Source: Verrucomicrobiota bacterium
GTDB taxonomy: Bacteria; Verrucomicrobiota; Kiritimatiellia; Kiritimatiellales; Pontiellaceae
Direction of reading: 5' to 3'
Length of the DNA: 12,811 nucleotides
Assembly: GCA_003532555.1 (NCBI GenBank)
Contig: DOEU01000016.1
Location: forward strand, 1 to 12,811
The position numbers and the translations under genes are program-made. Positions 1-7,178 of the stretch are shown here, one piece after another. Each line of letters opens with the position of its first letter. The first letter of the stretch is position 1. The notes below the pieces were generated by a model, which worked only from the letters and a program-made list of their open reading frames with translations, did no database searches and had not been told where the DNA came from.

Positions 1-387
1 GAGACGTTTTTGTCTTATTTTAACAACACTACAATCTTCGGGTTATTGTTAACCTTGATATTAATATTTTCCTTTCAGGGGGATCGTATTATCGAGCATA
101 CTTTACACATTGCATTGATTTCTATTCCGCTAATTTTGCAAACAGGTGTTATCTTCTTTTTAACCTATGGTGTAGCAAAAAAATTACGCTTGCCTCATGA
201 CATTGCCGCACCCGCAAGTTTGATTGGAGCATCTAATTTCTTTGAGTTAGCAGTAGCGGTAGCTATTGCCTTATTTGGGCTCGCTTCCCCCGTTGCATTG
301 GTAACCATTGTAGGGGTCCTAGTAGAAGTTCCAGTGATGATACTTCTCGTAAGGTATGCAAATAAAACACGATCCTTATTTGAATAA
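1..387 (+). CDS. arsB: ACR3-family arsenite efflux permease, C-terminal part
   Basis: This is the end of an integral inner-membrane arsenite exporter of the ACR3 (Arsenical Resistance-3) type, which expels arsenite using the proton motive force. The reading frame is open to the left edge, so the gene starts outside the window and only about 128 C-terminal residues are visible. They form about four hydrophobic segments. The stretch GASNFFELAVAVAIALFG followed by VGVLVEVPVM is the typical ACR3 C-terminal signature, not that of the unrelated 12-helix ArsB permease, although databases often call both ArsB. The protein ends in a short basic cytoplasmic tail. The arsenate reductase gene begins 36 bases downstream on the same strand, consistent with one operon. 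The TTG at base 10 is just an internal leucine codon. The family call is confident; the symbol arsB could equally be acr3. Confidence 0.9.
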   Translation, partial: ETFLSYFNNTTIFGLLLTLILIFSFQGDRIIEHTLHIALISIPLILQTGVIFFLTYGVAKKLRLPHDIAAPASLIGASNFFELAVAVAIALFGLASPVALVTIVGVLVEVPVMILLVRYANKTRSLFE

Positions 388-423
388 AAAGTTGATATAA
401 ATAATCAAGGATGTGCGTGAGAA

Positions 424-930
424 ATGAGTAAAAAAATAAAGATACTTTACCTTTGCACAGGAAATTCATGCCGATCACAAATGGCTGAGGGGTGGACTCG
501 TGCCTTGAAAAGCAATCGGATTGAAGTGTTTTCGGCGGGGATTGAAACACATGGGCTCAATCCACATGCGGTGGCAGTGATGGCAGAGGTGGGCGTGGAT
601 ATTTCGGAGCAGCAGTCTCAGTTATGGGAGGCATTCGCAGAGCAGGAGCTGGATTGGGTGGTGACGGTGTGTGGGCATGCCCATGAGTCGTGCCCGGTAC
701 TTCCGGCAGGGGTACGGGTGAAGCATGTGGGATTTGAAGATCCACCTAAGTTAGCACGCGGCATGGCGGAGCAAGGGGCTTCTGAAGAGGAGCAATTGAA
801 GCCGTATCGGCAAGTGCGGGATGAGATCCGTGATTTTGTGAAGACGCTTCCAGATAGCTTGGAGATAAAAGTTAAAGAGCTAGGTGTACTGGATATGCCG
901 GACTGTTCGCAGTGCTCGGGTTGTGAATGA
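424..930 (+). CDS. arsC: Arsenate reductase, thioredoxin-coupled low-molecular-weight phosphatase type
   Basis: This cytoplasmic enzyme reduces arsenate to arsenite, the substrate of the pump encoded just upstream. The N-terminus carries the phosphatase-like loop CTGNSCRS with nucleophile Cys11 and Arg17 (C-x5-R). Cys83 and Cys90 match the spacing of the resolving pair in Staphylococcus ArsC (Cys10, Cys82, Cys89), and Asp106 in the DPP motif is the expected general acid. These residues indicate the thioredoxin-recycled class, not the glutaredoxin-dependent E. coli type. At 168 residues it is roughly 30 longer than the classical enzyme; the extra tail ends in CSQCSGC (Cys161, Cys164, Cys167), which could hold metal or arsenite or relay thiols. 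The start ATG is fixed by an in-frame stop two codons upstream, with a weak AAGG ribosome site about 13 bases before it. The middle of the gene is richer in G than its AT-rich neighbours. Confidence 0.95.
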   Translation: MSKKIKILYLCTGNSCRSQMAEGWTRALKSNRIEVFSAGIETHGLNPHAVAVMAEVGVDISEQQSQLWEAFAEQELDWVVTVCGHAHESCPVLPAGVRVKHVGFEDPPKLARGMAEQGASEEEQLKPYRQVRDEIRDFVKTLPDSLEIKVKELGVLDMPDCSQCSGCE

Positions 931-976
931 CATAGAATGAATTAGATCAGAAGATTAAGAAATATAAATTATTACC

Positions 977-985
977 AAGGAGGAA
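977..985 (+). promoter_or_regulatory. Strong Shine-Dalgarno site of the 44-residue peptide
   Basis: AAGGAGGAA lies seven bases before the ATG at 993. It is a near-perfect complement to the 16S rRNA 3' end and the strongest ribosome binding site in the window. This decides that the short frame downstream is a translated gene rather than chance. Confidence 0.85.
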
Positions 986-992
986 ATACATT

Positions 993-1127
993 ATGGCTTG
1001 TGGATGTGGAAGAAGCCCAACCGGTGAATGTATTGGATGGCACTCATTACCTGAAGAGGAGTATCAAGAAAAACTAGCTCAGTGGAATCTTGAGAACAGT
1101 AAATTAGAAGCATCTGACGAGTCGTAA
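993..1127 (+). CDS. 44-residue cysteine-rich peptide of the arsenic operon, CDGSH-like motif
   Basis: This small gene is not one I can name. It follows arsC by 62 bases on the same strand, behind a near-ideal Shine-Dalgarno sequence. The N-terminal part reads MACGCGRSPTGECIGWH: Cys3, Cys5, Cys13 and His17 form C-x-C-x7-C-x3-H. The CDGSH family that binds a 2Fe-2S cluster through three Cys and one His uses C-x-C-x8-C-x3-H, with a Ser or Thr at the same place as Ser8 here and CDGSH aligned to CIGWH. This copy is therefore one residue shorter between the second and third cysteines. The rest, from Pro20 on, is acidic and probably helical (EEEYQEKLAQW), with no membrane segment. A metal- or cluster-binding, redox or arsenite-binding accessory role is inference from the motif and operon position. 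That it is a gene is likely; its function is unknown. Confidence 0.75.
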   Translation: MACGCGRSPTGECIGWHSLPEEEYQEKLAQWNLENSKLEASDES

Positions 1128-1139
1128 AGAAGCATACAT

Positions 1140-1793
1140 TTATTTTTCAAGTCTCTTGTATTCATCGATATAAACGATAGTACGCTCACGATTACGGTGG
1201 TGATAAAGTTCTATCTGTTTCGCGAACCAAAAATTATCAATCTTACTTAGACGTTTAATGCGCAAAGTCTGCAATCGTTTTCCCGAGGAATTAATTCTTT
1301 GTGCTTCAAGAAGCATTTTCATTTCTTTTTCAGCCCAGACACGGATGCGGTCTGTGTGGTTTGGCACGGGGATTTCAAGAAGCCAGGCATCGCGGTTAAT
1401 CTTTCTAGTTGAGCCAATCAGGGTAGCATCAGGCCACCAGAGGAAGCTGAGGCTGAGATCATTCCAACTCATGCCACTGTCCCCAATTTCATGGTGAGAT
1501 TTAAGGCTTATATCTGAAAAGACGTAGACGGGTTTATTATCTTCCCATTTAACATCAAGAGTGACTTCTCCTATGCGGTAGTGGGCTTTAGCGGGAATGT
1601 CGCCAAGACGAAGGGTTGTCTGAATAGGTTCAGAAAAACGCTTAAATCCTTTTTCGGTTCTACGTTGAATAGTTCCGTTAAAAATAATGGGTTGTTGGGG
1701 AAGATGTAGCTGTATTTGTTGAAGGATGTCATGCGCATTTTGTGCGGATAGAAATAGGGGTATTAGGATTACTAGGTAGAATAAGCACTTCAT
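1140..1793 (-). CDS. Exported LolA-like outer-membrane lipoprotein-sorting family protein
   Basis: The 217-residue product starts with a signal peptide (hydrophobic residues 4-16, likely cleavage after SAQNA near residue 20), so it should act in the periplasm. Cys3 does not fit a lipobox. The mature part is rich in alternating beta-strand patterns and has the features GDSGMSWNDLSLSFLWWPD (residues 104-122) and a later strand series ending in IVYIDEYKRLEK. These resemble the uncharacterised 'outer membrane lipoprotein-sorting protein' family, which shares the open beta-barrel fold of LolA and LolB. Such folds bind acyl chains or hydrophobic ligands, but the ligand of this branch is not known to me. 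The gene converges on the arsenic operon, with 12 bases between the two stops and no terminator visible. There is no Shine-Dalgarno sequence; the promoter sits so close to the ATG that the transcript is probably leaderless. The family call is moderate. Confidence 0.7.
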   Translation of the reverse strand: MKCLFYLVILIPLFLSAQNAHDILQQIQLHLPQQPIIFNGTIQRRTEKGFKRFSEPIQTTLRLGDIPAKAHYRIGEVTLDVKWEDNKPVYVFSDISLKSHHEIGDSGMSWNDLSLSFLWWPDATLIGSTRKINRDAWLLEIPVPNHTDRIRVWAEKEMKMLLEAQRINSSGKRLQTLRIKRLSKIDNFWFAKQIELYHHRNRERTIVYIDEYKRLEK

Positions 1794-1799
1794 ATTTTT

Positions 1800-1828
1800 A
1801 TTATAGCGAATAGAAGTTAACTTGTCTG
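1800..1828 (-). promoter_or_regulatory. Promoter of the LolA-like gene, predicted leaderless
   Basis: On the minus strand a perfect -10 box TATAAT (1805-1800) lies 17 bases from CAGACA (1828-1823), which matches four of six -35 positions. Only six bases separate the -10 box from the ATG at 1793, so transcription should begin at or within a base or two of the start codon. This agrees with the absence of a ribosome binding site. Confidence 0.6.
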
Positions 1829-1908
1829 CTTGTTAAGGATTTAATAAGCGGATGGATTAGAAGGTAAATTATGATTTAGCCTATGGGATGAAAAATAGGG
1901 TTAAGGGG

Positions 1909-1937
1909 TTGACGAGATCATGCAATTTGGGTTGTAT
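1909..1937 (+). promoter_or_regulatory. Promoter of rpsD
   Basis: TTGACG (1909-1914) and TTGTAT (1932-1937) are separated by exactly 17 bases and resemble housekeeping sigma-70 boxes. Transcription would begin near 1944, leaving a leader of about 145 bases before the rpsD start codon. The stretch between this promoter and the divergent one at 1800-1828 (about 80 bases) shows nothing else recognisable. Confidence 0.6.
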
Positions 1938-1943
1938 AGGCGA

Positions 1944-2089
1944 CTTTTCCGCTAACGGAATCTTGAGCAGAGGATCATCGCCATGAAATACCGCACAGTG
2001 CGGGGCGAGCACTCCGTCTCTTTGAGTCGAAGGAGTGGCTGGTAAAGCTGGCTTAATTTGCAAAGAAGCATGCGGATCGAGGAGTACAA
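1944..2089 (+). promoter_or_regulatory. Structured rpsD mRNA leader, candidate S4 autoregulatory element
   Basis: The untranslated leader contains three clear hairpins. The first is TTCCG-CTAA-CGGAA (1947-1960), with five perfect pairs and a four-base loop. The second is CCGCA-CAG-TGCGG (1991-2003), with five perfect pairs. The third pairs CACTCC (2010-2015) with GGAGTG (2032-2037), extended by AGC/GCT with one bulged base. The same ACTCC could instead pair with GGAGT at 2081-2085, which is the Shine-Dalgarno sequence of rpsD (AGGAGT occurs at both 2031-2036 and 2080-2085). The two pairings exclude each other, so the leader could open or close the ribosome site. Ribosomal protein S4 is known in other bacteria to repress translation from its own mRNA leader. 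That S4 is the ligand here is inference, and no named Rfam class is claimed. Confidence 0.5.
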
Positions 2090-2692
2090 ATGAAGTATAC
2101 AGGACCAAAGATTAAGAAAGCACGTCGGTTAGGTATTGCGCTTTCACCGAAGTCGGAACGTTTTTTGGAGAGGCGACCTAATCCTCCAGGACAACATGGA
2201 CCGAATCGTCGAAGAGGGAAGCAGTCTGACTATGGCAAGCAGCTTACAGAGAAGCAGCGACTACGTTATCAGTATAACTTGAGCGAAAAGCAGTTACGTG
2301 GGGTTTACACTAAGGCTTCCCGCAAGCAAGGGAATACTGGGGAAGTAATGTTACAAATATTGGAAAGCCGCTTAGATGTAGTGGTCTTGCGTGCCGGCAT
2401 GGCTCGTTCGATTTTCCAAGCGCGGCAGATGGTTTCTCATGCGCATTTCCGTGTGAATGGCAAGAAGGTGAATATTCCCTCTTACATCGTTCGCATTGGT
2501 GATCAAATTACTGTGCGTGAAAAATCAAAAGAATTAGAAGCATTTGTGTTGGCACAGCAGGTGGCAAAAACACCTGAATATGTAACCGCCAATGACAAGC
2601 AGTTGACAGCTGAATTAAATCGGTTGCCTCAGGCTGAAGAAGTTCCAGTGACTTGTGAAGTTTCACTTGTCGTGGAGTTCTATGCTCGATAA
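2090..2692 (+). CDS. rpsD: 30S ribosomal protein S4
   Basis: S4 is a primary 16S rRNA-binding protein that nucleates assembly of the 30S body and helps decoding accuracy. The 200-residue length is normal. The N-terminus MKYTGPKIKKARRLG and the segment RRPNPPGQHGPNRRRGKQSDYGKQL are diagnostic. The S4 RNA-binding domain follows at about residues 92-150 (SRLDVVVLRAGMARS through RVNGKKVNIPSYIVRIGD), and the protein ends with the usual VEFYAR. The N-terminal zinc-binding cysteines found in some S4 proteins are absent, so this is the zinc-independent form. The start is supported by GAGGAG at 2079-2084. The gene is not inside the rpsM-rpsK-rpsD-rpoA cluster: it has its own promoter, long leader and terminator, so it is a single-gene transcription unit. 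Regulation by its own product through the leader is plausible. Confidence 0.98.
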   Translation: MKYTGPKIKKARRLGIALSPKSERFLERRPNPPGQHGPNRRRGKQSDYGKQLTEKQRLRYQYNLSEKQLRGVYTKASRKQGNTGEVMLQILESRLDVVVLRAGMARSIFQARQMVSHAHFRVNGKKVNIPSYIVRIGDQITVREKSKELEAFVLAQQVAKTPEYVTANDKQLTAELNRLPQAEEVPVTCEVSLVVEFYAR

Positions 2693-2711
2693 TTCAGACA
2701 ATTTTTGAGCC

Positions 2712-2744
2712 AAAAGCCGTTCTTGAAGAGGAGCGGTTTTTTTT
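2712..2744 (+). terminator. Intrinsic terminator of rpsD
   Basis: The arms CCGTTCTT (2717-2724) and AGGAGCGG (2729-2736) form eight pairs including two G-U, around a GAAG loop. They are extended by AAAAG against the T tract, and followed by eight T residues (2737-2744). The stem plus U run lies 20 bases after the rpsD stop and separates rpsD from pheT. Confidence 0.9.
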
Positions 2745-2760
2745 GCGTATTGCTTACCGC

Positions 2761-2789
2761 TTGAGATGAGGGATGCTTCGGGGTATGAA
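2761..2789 (+). promoter_or_regulatory. Likely promoter of pheT
   Basis: TTGAGA (2761-2766, five of six matches to the -35 consensus) lies 17 bases before TATGAA (2784-2789, four of six matches to -10). Transcription would start near 2796, just before the GGAGA ribosome site at 2806-2810. It lies inside the longer upstream reading frame, which supports the later start codon for pheT. Confidence 0.45.
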
Positions 2790-2816
2790 TGCATTCTCAG
2801 TATTTGGAGAGATGGT

Positions 2817-5210
2817 ATGAAAGTTCCGGTGAGTTGGTTGAATGAGTTTCTGAAGGTGGATCCGGATCTGGAGAGATTATCCGATCAATTAACCTTCGCG
2901 GGACTGGAAGTTGAAGCGATTAAGTCTGTGGGTTCGGATTTTGCTGGAGTAGTTGCAGGTTGTATTACTCACATAGCACCTCATCCAAACGCAGATAAAC
3001 TTCGGCTCTGTATGGTGGCGTATGGAGCAGATGAGCAAATGAGGGTTGTCTGTGGAGCACCAAATGTTTGTGTAGGTAAAAATTACCCGTTTGCTCCAGT
3101 AGGAACAACATTGCCGAATGGTGTTACGTTAAAGAATGCTAAGATTCGTGGTGAAGTTTCTATGGGGATGTTGTGTGCTAAAGATGAGCTTGGGTTGGGA
3201 ACAGATCATTCAGGTTTGTTGGAGTTAGATGCTGATGTTGTTCCAGGAACGCCTTTTAGTGATCTATGGGGAGCGCCGGAGATAGTAATTGAATTAGAGA
3301 TTACACCAAATCGACCGGATTGTTTGTCGATAGTTGGTGTTGCGCGTGAGCTAGCAGTTTTGAGTGATCAGTCTCTTCGATTGCCGGAGATTGAGCTGCT
3401 TGATAATACGACTCTAGATTGTGGTGTTACGGTATGCGATGCGACGATAGCACCACGGTATACCGTGCGAACGATTGATGGCGTAACAGTTGCGCCTTCG
3501 CCAAAATGGATGCAGGTTAGATTGGAAGCGGCTGGCATTCGTCCGATTAACAATGTGGTGGATGTGACCAACTATGTAATGTTGGAAACAGGGCATCCAT
3601 TGCATGCGTTTGATCGACGGGCGATAACGGGGAATCAGGTTCAGGTGCGCTGGGCGGAGGCTAATGAGAAGTTGGTTACATTGGACGGGGTTGAACGAGA
3701 ACTTTCGGCTGATATGTTGGTTATTGCGGATGATAAAAAAGCGTTAGCTTTAGCGGGGGTTATGGGGGGCGCAAATAGCGAAGTTGTTGATGATACAAAT
3801 ACGGTGGTTTTGGAGGCAGCTTGTTTTGAAGCATCGACAATTCGGGCAACGGCGAAGCATTTAGGATTACATTCGGATGCATCTTATCGATTTCAGAGAG
3901 GTGTATGCGCAGCTTCAGTTTCTGCGGCAAGCGATCGGGCGGTGATGTTGTTGATGGAGCTTGCGGGGGCGAAGGACTACTCGGCGCTGGCGGATGCGTA
4001 TACGGTTCCCGTCATCCCTATGGAGATTAAGATTAATTGGGCACGAATTGCACGGAGGATTGGTGCACCGATTACCGTGGAGGAGATGCGCTTTATTTTA
4101 ACGAAATTGGAAATGGAGCTAATTGAGGATGATGGTGTACACGCGAAGATAATGCCTCCGGCGTTTCGTTTGGATATGTTGCGGGAAATCGATGTGGTTG
4201 AAGAGGTGGCTCGTATTTACGGGATGGATCGAATTCCCGAGAAGCAGCCAGTAGCACAAATAGTTTCCGGTCGTAGCGATATAAGAACAAGATTAATAAG
4301 TGAATTACGAAATGGCTTACAGGGATTGGGTGTGAGCGAGATTATGAATTATACGCTGGTGAGTCACGCGCTTCTTGATCGGTTCGATAAAGAGAATCAA
4401 GATGTTCGTGAAGCACTTCCGCATCCGATTAGTGAGGATCAGTCAGTATTGCGTCCATCATTAATTCCCCAATTGGTTGAGAGTTTAGGCAGGAACCATT
4501 CTCGTCAGATAGAAGAGGCATGCGTTTATGAGTTAGGCCGTGTTTTCAATCAGATAGATGGTGTGTTGGTTCAGAAAGAGCGACTTTCTATTGGTATGAT
4601 GGGGCCAGTAGGTCGGGGCCTCTTAGATAAAAGAGCTGCGGTAAAAGTGGAAGAGTCTTTCGTTTGGATGAAGGGCTTGGTGGAACGGTTACTAAAGCTC
4701 CAAGGATTGGATGAAATCCGATTTGAGGCATTTGACGGTGCTTCATATGAGATCAGTCAAGCGATATCGATTTATCATGGAGAGGTTTGTATTGGATCCT
4801 TGGGGCTATTGAAAGCTGAGATTGGAGCATCATGGCGATTAAATTCACCGATAGCAGTTGCAGAGCTTTCGCTAGATAGTTTGTTAGCAGAGGCTGGGCA
4901 TTTGCATTCGCTAGAAGAGGTGCCTGTGTATCCGAGTATGAGTCGTGATTTAGCCTTAGTAGTGGATTCGAATATTACTCATGACGCAGTCATGCAATTG
5001 GTAGGTCGGGTTAATCCGAAAAATTTAGAACGAACAGAACTTTTCGATGTATATACTGGTAAAAGCATGGAGAAGGGTAAGAAAAGTTTAGCCTATAATT
5101 TTGTGTACCGCTCCTCGACGCAGACTTTAACGGATAAAAAAGTTAACAAAGCACATCAGCAAGTAATTGATGTATTGTGCAGGGAACTTCCGGCAGAAAT
5201 TCGAACTTAA
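2817..5210 (+). CDS. pheT: Phenylalanine-tRNA ligase beta subunit
   Basis: PheT pairs with the catalytic PheS subunit in an alpha2-beta2 enzyme that charges tRNA-Phe; the beta subunit binds tRNA and edits misacylated Tyr-tRNA-Phe. The 797-residue length is typical. An EMAP II/OB-fold tRNA-binding domain spans about residues 40-150 (VVAGCITHIAPHPNADKL). The conserved EITPNRPDCLSIVGVAREL is at 161-179, followed by the B3/B4 editing region (RPINNVVDVTNYVMLE, then GHPLHAFD), the B5 region, and a C-terminal ferredoxin-fold anticodon-binding domain at about 699-797 (PSMSRDLALVVD). The start at 2817 gives the family N-terminus MKVPVSWLNEFL and has GGAGA at 2806-2810. The same frame could open at 2766, but that would add 17 unrelated residues across a probable promoter. 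No pheS is next to it; rpsD, closed by a terminator, precedes it, so the partner subunit must be encoded elsewhere. Confidence 0.98.
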   Translation: MKVPVSWLNEFLKVDPDLERLSDQLTFAGLEVEAIKSVGSDFAGVVAGCITHIAPHPNADKLRLCMVAYGADEQMRVVCGAPNVCVGKNYPFAPVGTTLPNGVTLKNAKIRGEVSMGMLCAKDELGLGTDHSGLLELDADVVPGTPFSDLWGAPEIVIELEITPNRPDCLSIVGVARELAVLSDQSLRLPEIELLDNTTLDCGVTVCDATIAPRYTVRTIDGVTVAPSPKWMQVRLEAAGIRPINNVVDVTNYVMLETGHPLHAFDRRAITGNQVQVRWAEANEKLVTLDGVERELSADMLVIADDKKALALAGVMGGANSEVVDDTNTVVLEAACFEASTIRATAKHLGLHSDASYRFQRGVCAASVSAASDRAVMLLMELAGAKDYSALADAYTVPVIPMEIKINWARIARRIGAPITVEEMRFILTKLEMELIEDDGVHAKIMPPAFRLDMLREIDVVEEVARIYGMDRIPEKQPVAQIVSGRSDIRTRLISELRNGLQGLGVSEIMNYTLVSHALLDRFDKENQDVREALPHPISEDQSVLRPSLIPQLVESLGRNHSRQIEEACVYELGRVFNQIDGVLVQKERLSIGMMGPVGRGLLDKRAAVKVEESFVWMKGLVERLLKLQGLDEIRFEAFDGASYEISQAISIYHGEVCIGSLGLLKAEIGASWRLNSPIAVAELSLDSLLAEAGHLHSLEEVPVYPSMSRDLALVVDSNITHDAVMQLVGRVNPKNLERTELFDVYTGKSMEKGKKSLAYNFVYRSSTQTLTDKKVNKAHQQVIDVLCRELPAEIRT

Positions 5211-5249
5211 TCACATCTGCTTTTACTTTCTTATGATAAACTTTATATT

Positions 5250-7178
5250 GTGAGACGTTGGATATCATTAATATTTTGCATTTTTCTTTTTTTGATCTGG
5301 TGGATCAATCACGGTCAAAATGAGACTTCTAACAAATCGACGAAGGTTATGCCTTCAGAATCTTCTCCGGATGTATCGAGACATCATCTTCATGCATTCC
5401 CAGAGCCTCAAGGTTTAGAGCCTCCATCTGAAAGGTCATTGTTATTAATTAGAAGACAAATACCTAAGGGTGCTTTCCGGGATAAATTTATGGCTCTAGA
5501 TGATTTAGCGCAGGAGCGTATTCTGAGGAGAATTTGGTATTCACCTGCTATAACCAATAATTTAGATTCAATTCGTATCAGCCTTAAGGGCGAAATACAT
5601 TATGTTTGCTCCGAGCTTTGCGGTCATAAGTTACCGATTGTTGCAGATAATTCTGAAAAAGTTATCGTTAAATCAACATATGATCAGTGGGTTCCCATAT
5701 CATCACCTCCTGTGCTTAATAGTCGGCCTGAATCACAAAATATCATTTATCTTGATTTCAATGGAATGATTGTATCGAACACATATTGGAATAATGATCC
5801 TGATTATAATATTAACTCATGGGATACACGACCGTATTCTCGTGATGCAGACGAGACAACGTTTAGTCCAATAGAGCAGCAGTATATCGAAGATATTTGG
5901 CGAGGAGTTGCCTCTGATTTCGAAGCTTTTGATGTTAATATCACAACAGAAGATCCATCTCCAAACCCTTATTTTTATCATGCACTTATTACGAAAAGTT
6001 TAGATAAGAATAATCAAGTTACACCAGCCTCAGGTGTTGGTGGAATCGCTGTGCTTGGAACACCATATTACTCTCTGAAAAACTTCTCTCCAGAAAACGT
6101 AAGATACTACTCGCCCGCTTGGATTAATGGGCAGAGTTGGTTTTCAGCAGAAGATATTGCATTAATTTGCTCTCATGAAATAGGTCATAATTTAGGATTA
6201 AATCATGATGGGAGTAATTCGGTAGAATATTATGATGGCCATGAGGGAGCTGTTAGCTGGGGTCCAATAATGGGAGCAGCATATGACAAGAATGTTAGAG
6301 CATGGAGCATAGGCGAATATTCTTCGGCTAATAATACTCAAGAAGATGATTTGTCTATTATTGGTTATCAATTCTCTAAATTAACAGATCTCGAGGGGGA
6401 CTTAACATCTCCTTTTCTAATACAGCCAGATTCAACCGGTAATCTTGCTTATGCTGGGATCATTCAGGATCGCAATGATGTGGATGTTTTTCAGTTAGAC
6501 ATACCTATATCAGGACGGCTCCAATTATCGGTTTATCCAACAACAAATAACTATTATGGAAGAGTTTATCAGAATTGGGGTAGCTCATTGAATATACAGA
6601 TTCGTATTTTAGATTCTGCAGGTGCTACTATTTTATCAAACCAGGTGGTTAATAGGCTTCACGCAGAAGTAGATATGACGCTTTCATCAGGAAGTTATTT
6701 TATTGAAGTTGATGGGGTTAGTAGTGGTGATCCTTTAAGCTCTACACCAAGTGGATTTTCAGATTATGCAAGTATGGGAGCTTTTCATCTTCAAGGGAGC
6801 TTGCCAGCAGATGCGGATTCCGATGGAATGCCAGATAGTTGGGAGATTGCACAGTTTGGTTCAACAGATGCTTTGCCAGATATGGATGCTGATGGAGATG
6901 GGAGTAATAATTTAAACGAATATGTTGCAGGAACAGATCCATTAAATGCGGGCTCAGTTTTTTTCGTTGCTGATTTTGATATAACTTCTCTCAGTAGAAT
7001 TATTTCCTGGGAATCATCAGAAGGAAGCCTTTATCGGATTTTAAATAGCTCTAACTTAGCTTTTGATGATTTTAGTCCAATTTCCTCTTTTCTACCCTAT
7101 CCTATTAATCGATACACTGATTCTGTAGAGCGGACGGACGCACAGTTGTTTTACAAGATTGAGGTGAGTCGCCCTTAA
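5250..7178 (+). CDS. Secreted zinc metalloprotease (metzincin, reprolysin-like)
   Basis: The 642-residue product begins with a hydrophobic signal peptide or anchor (about residues 4-19) and should be exported. The catalytic site is HEIGHNLGLNHD, with zinc ligands His309, His313 and His319 and catalytic Glu310; Met341 in WGPIMGAAY is the Met-turn that defines metzincins. Upstream, IIYLDFNG and IWRGVASDFEAFDVNITTEDP are typical of reprolysin-like bacterial enzymes. A beta-sandwich resembling pre-peptidase C-terminal (PPC) domains follows at about 380-515 (YAGIIQDRNDVDVFQLDI, later GFSDYASMGAFHLQG). Two calcium-type Asp repeats (521-527 and 544-551) precede a C-terminal tail (about 570-642) like those used for surface sorting in this group. 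The target is unknown. GTG at 5250 is the only upstream start that keeps the whole signal peptide; no Shine-Dalgarno sequence is visible. The gene is clearly more AT-rich than pheT or the haem cluster. It starts 39 bases after pheT, with no terminator seen between. Confidence 0.88.
   Translation: MRRWISLIFCIFLFLIWWINHGQNETSNKSTKVMPSESSPDVSRHHLHAFPEPQGLEPPSERSLLLIRRQIPKGAFRDKFMALDDLAQERILRRIWYSPAITNNLDSIRISLKGEIHYVCSELCGHKLPIVADNSEKVIVKSTYDQWVPISSPPVLNSRPESQNIIYLDFNGMIVSNTYWNNDPDYNINSWDTRPYSRDADETTFSPIEQQYIEDIWRGVASDFEAFDVNITTEDPSPNPYFYHALITKSLDKNNQVTPASGVGGIAVLGTPYYSLKNFSPENVRYYSPAWINGQSWFSAEDIALICSHEIGHNLGLNHDGSNSVEYYDGHEGAVSWGPIMGAAYDKNVRAWSIGEYSSANNTQEDDLSIIGYQFSKLTDLEGDLTSPFLIQPDSTGNLAYAGIIQDRNDVDVFQLDIPISGRLQLSVYPTTNNYYGRVYQNWGSSLNIQIRILDSAGATILSNQVVNRLHAEVDMTLSSGSYFIEVDGVSSGDPLSSTPSGFSDYASMGAFHLQGSLPADADSDGMPDSWEIAQFGSTDALPDMDADGDGSNNLNEYVAGTDPLNAGSVFFVADFDITSLSRIISWESSEGSLYRILNSSNLAFDDFSPISSFLPYPINRYTDSVERTDAQLFYKIEVSRP

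Noticed and set aside
557..745. Proline-rich minus-strand frame inside arsC
   Set aside because: It is a shadow of the G-rich codons of arsC, with no start context or homology cues.
1881..2108. 75-codon minus-strand frame across the rpsD leader
   Set aside because: It is antisense to the promoter, the structured leader and the first codons of rpsD, with no ribosome site or recognisable domain. The palindromic leader explains it.
2766..2816. Longer start for pheT at 2766
   Set aside because: It adds 17 residues unlike any PheT N-terminus and overlaps a probable promoter. The start at 2817 has a GGAGA site and gives the conserved MKVPVSWLNEFL.
5222..5249. Promoter boxes (TTTACT, TATGAT, TATATT) before the protease gene
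   Set aside because: No pair combines acceptable spacing with two good boxes and a start-codon distance that makes sense; AT-rich sequence gives such matches by chance.
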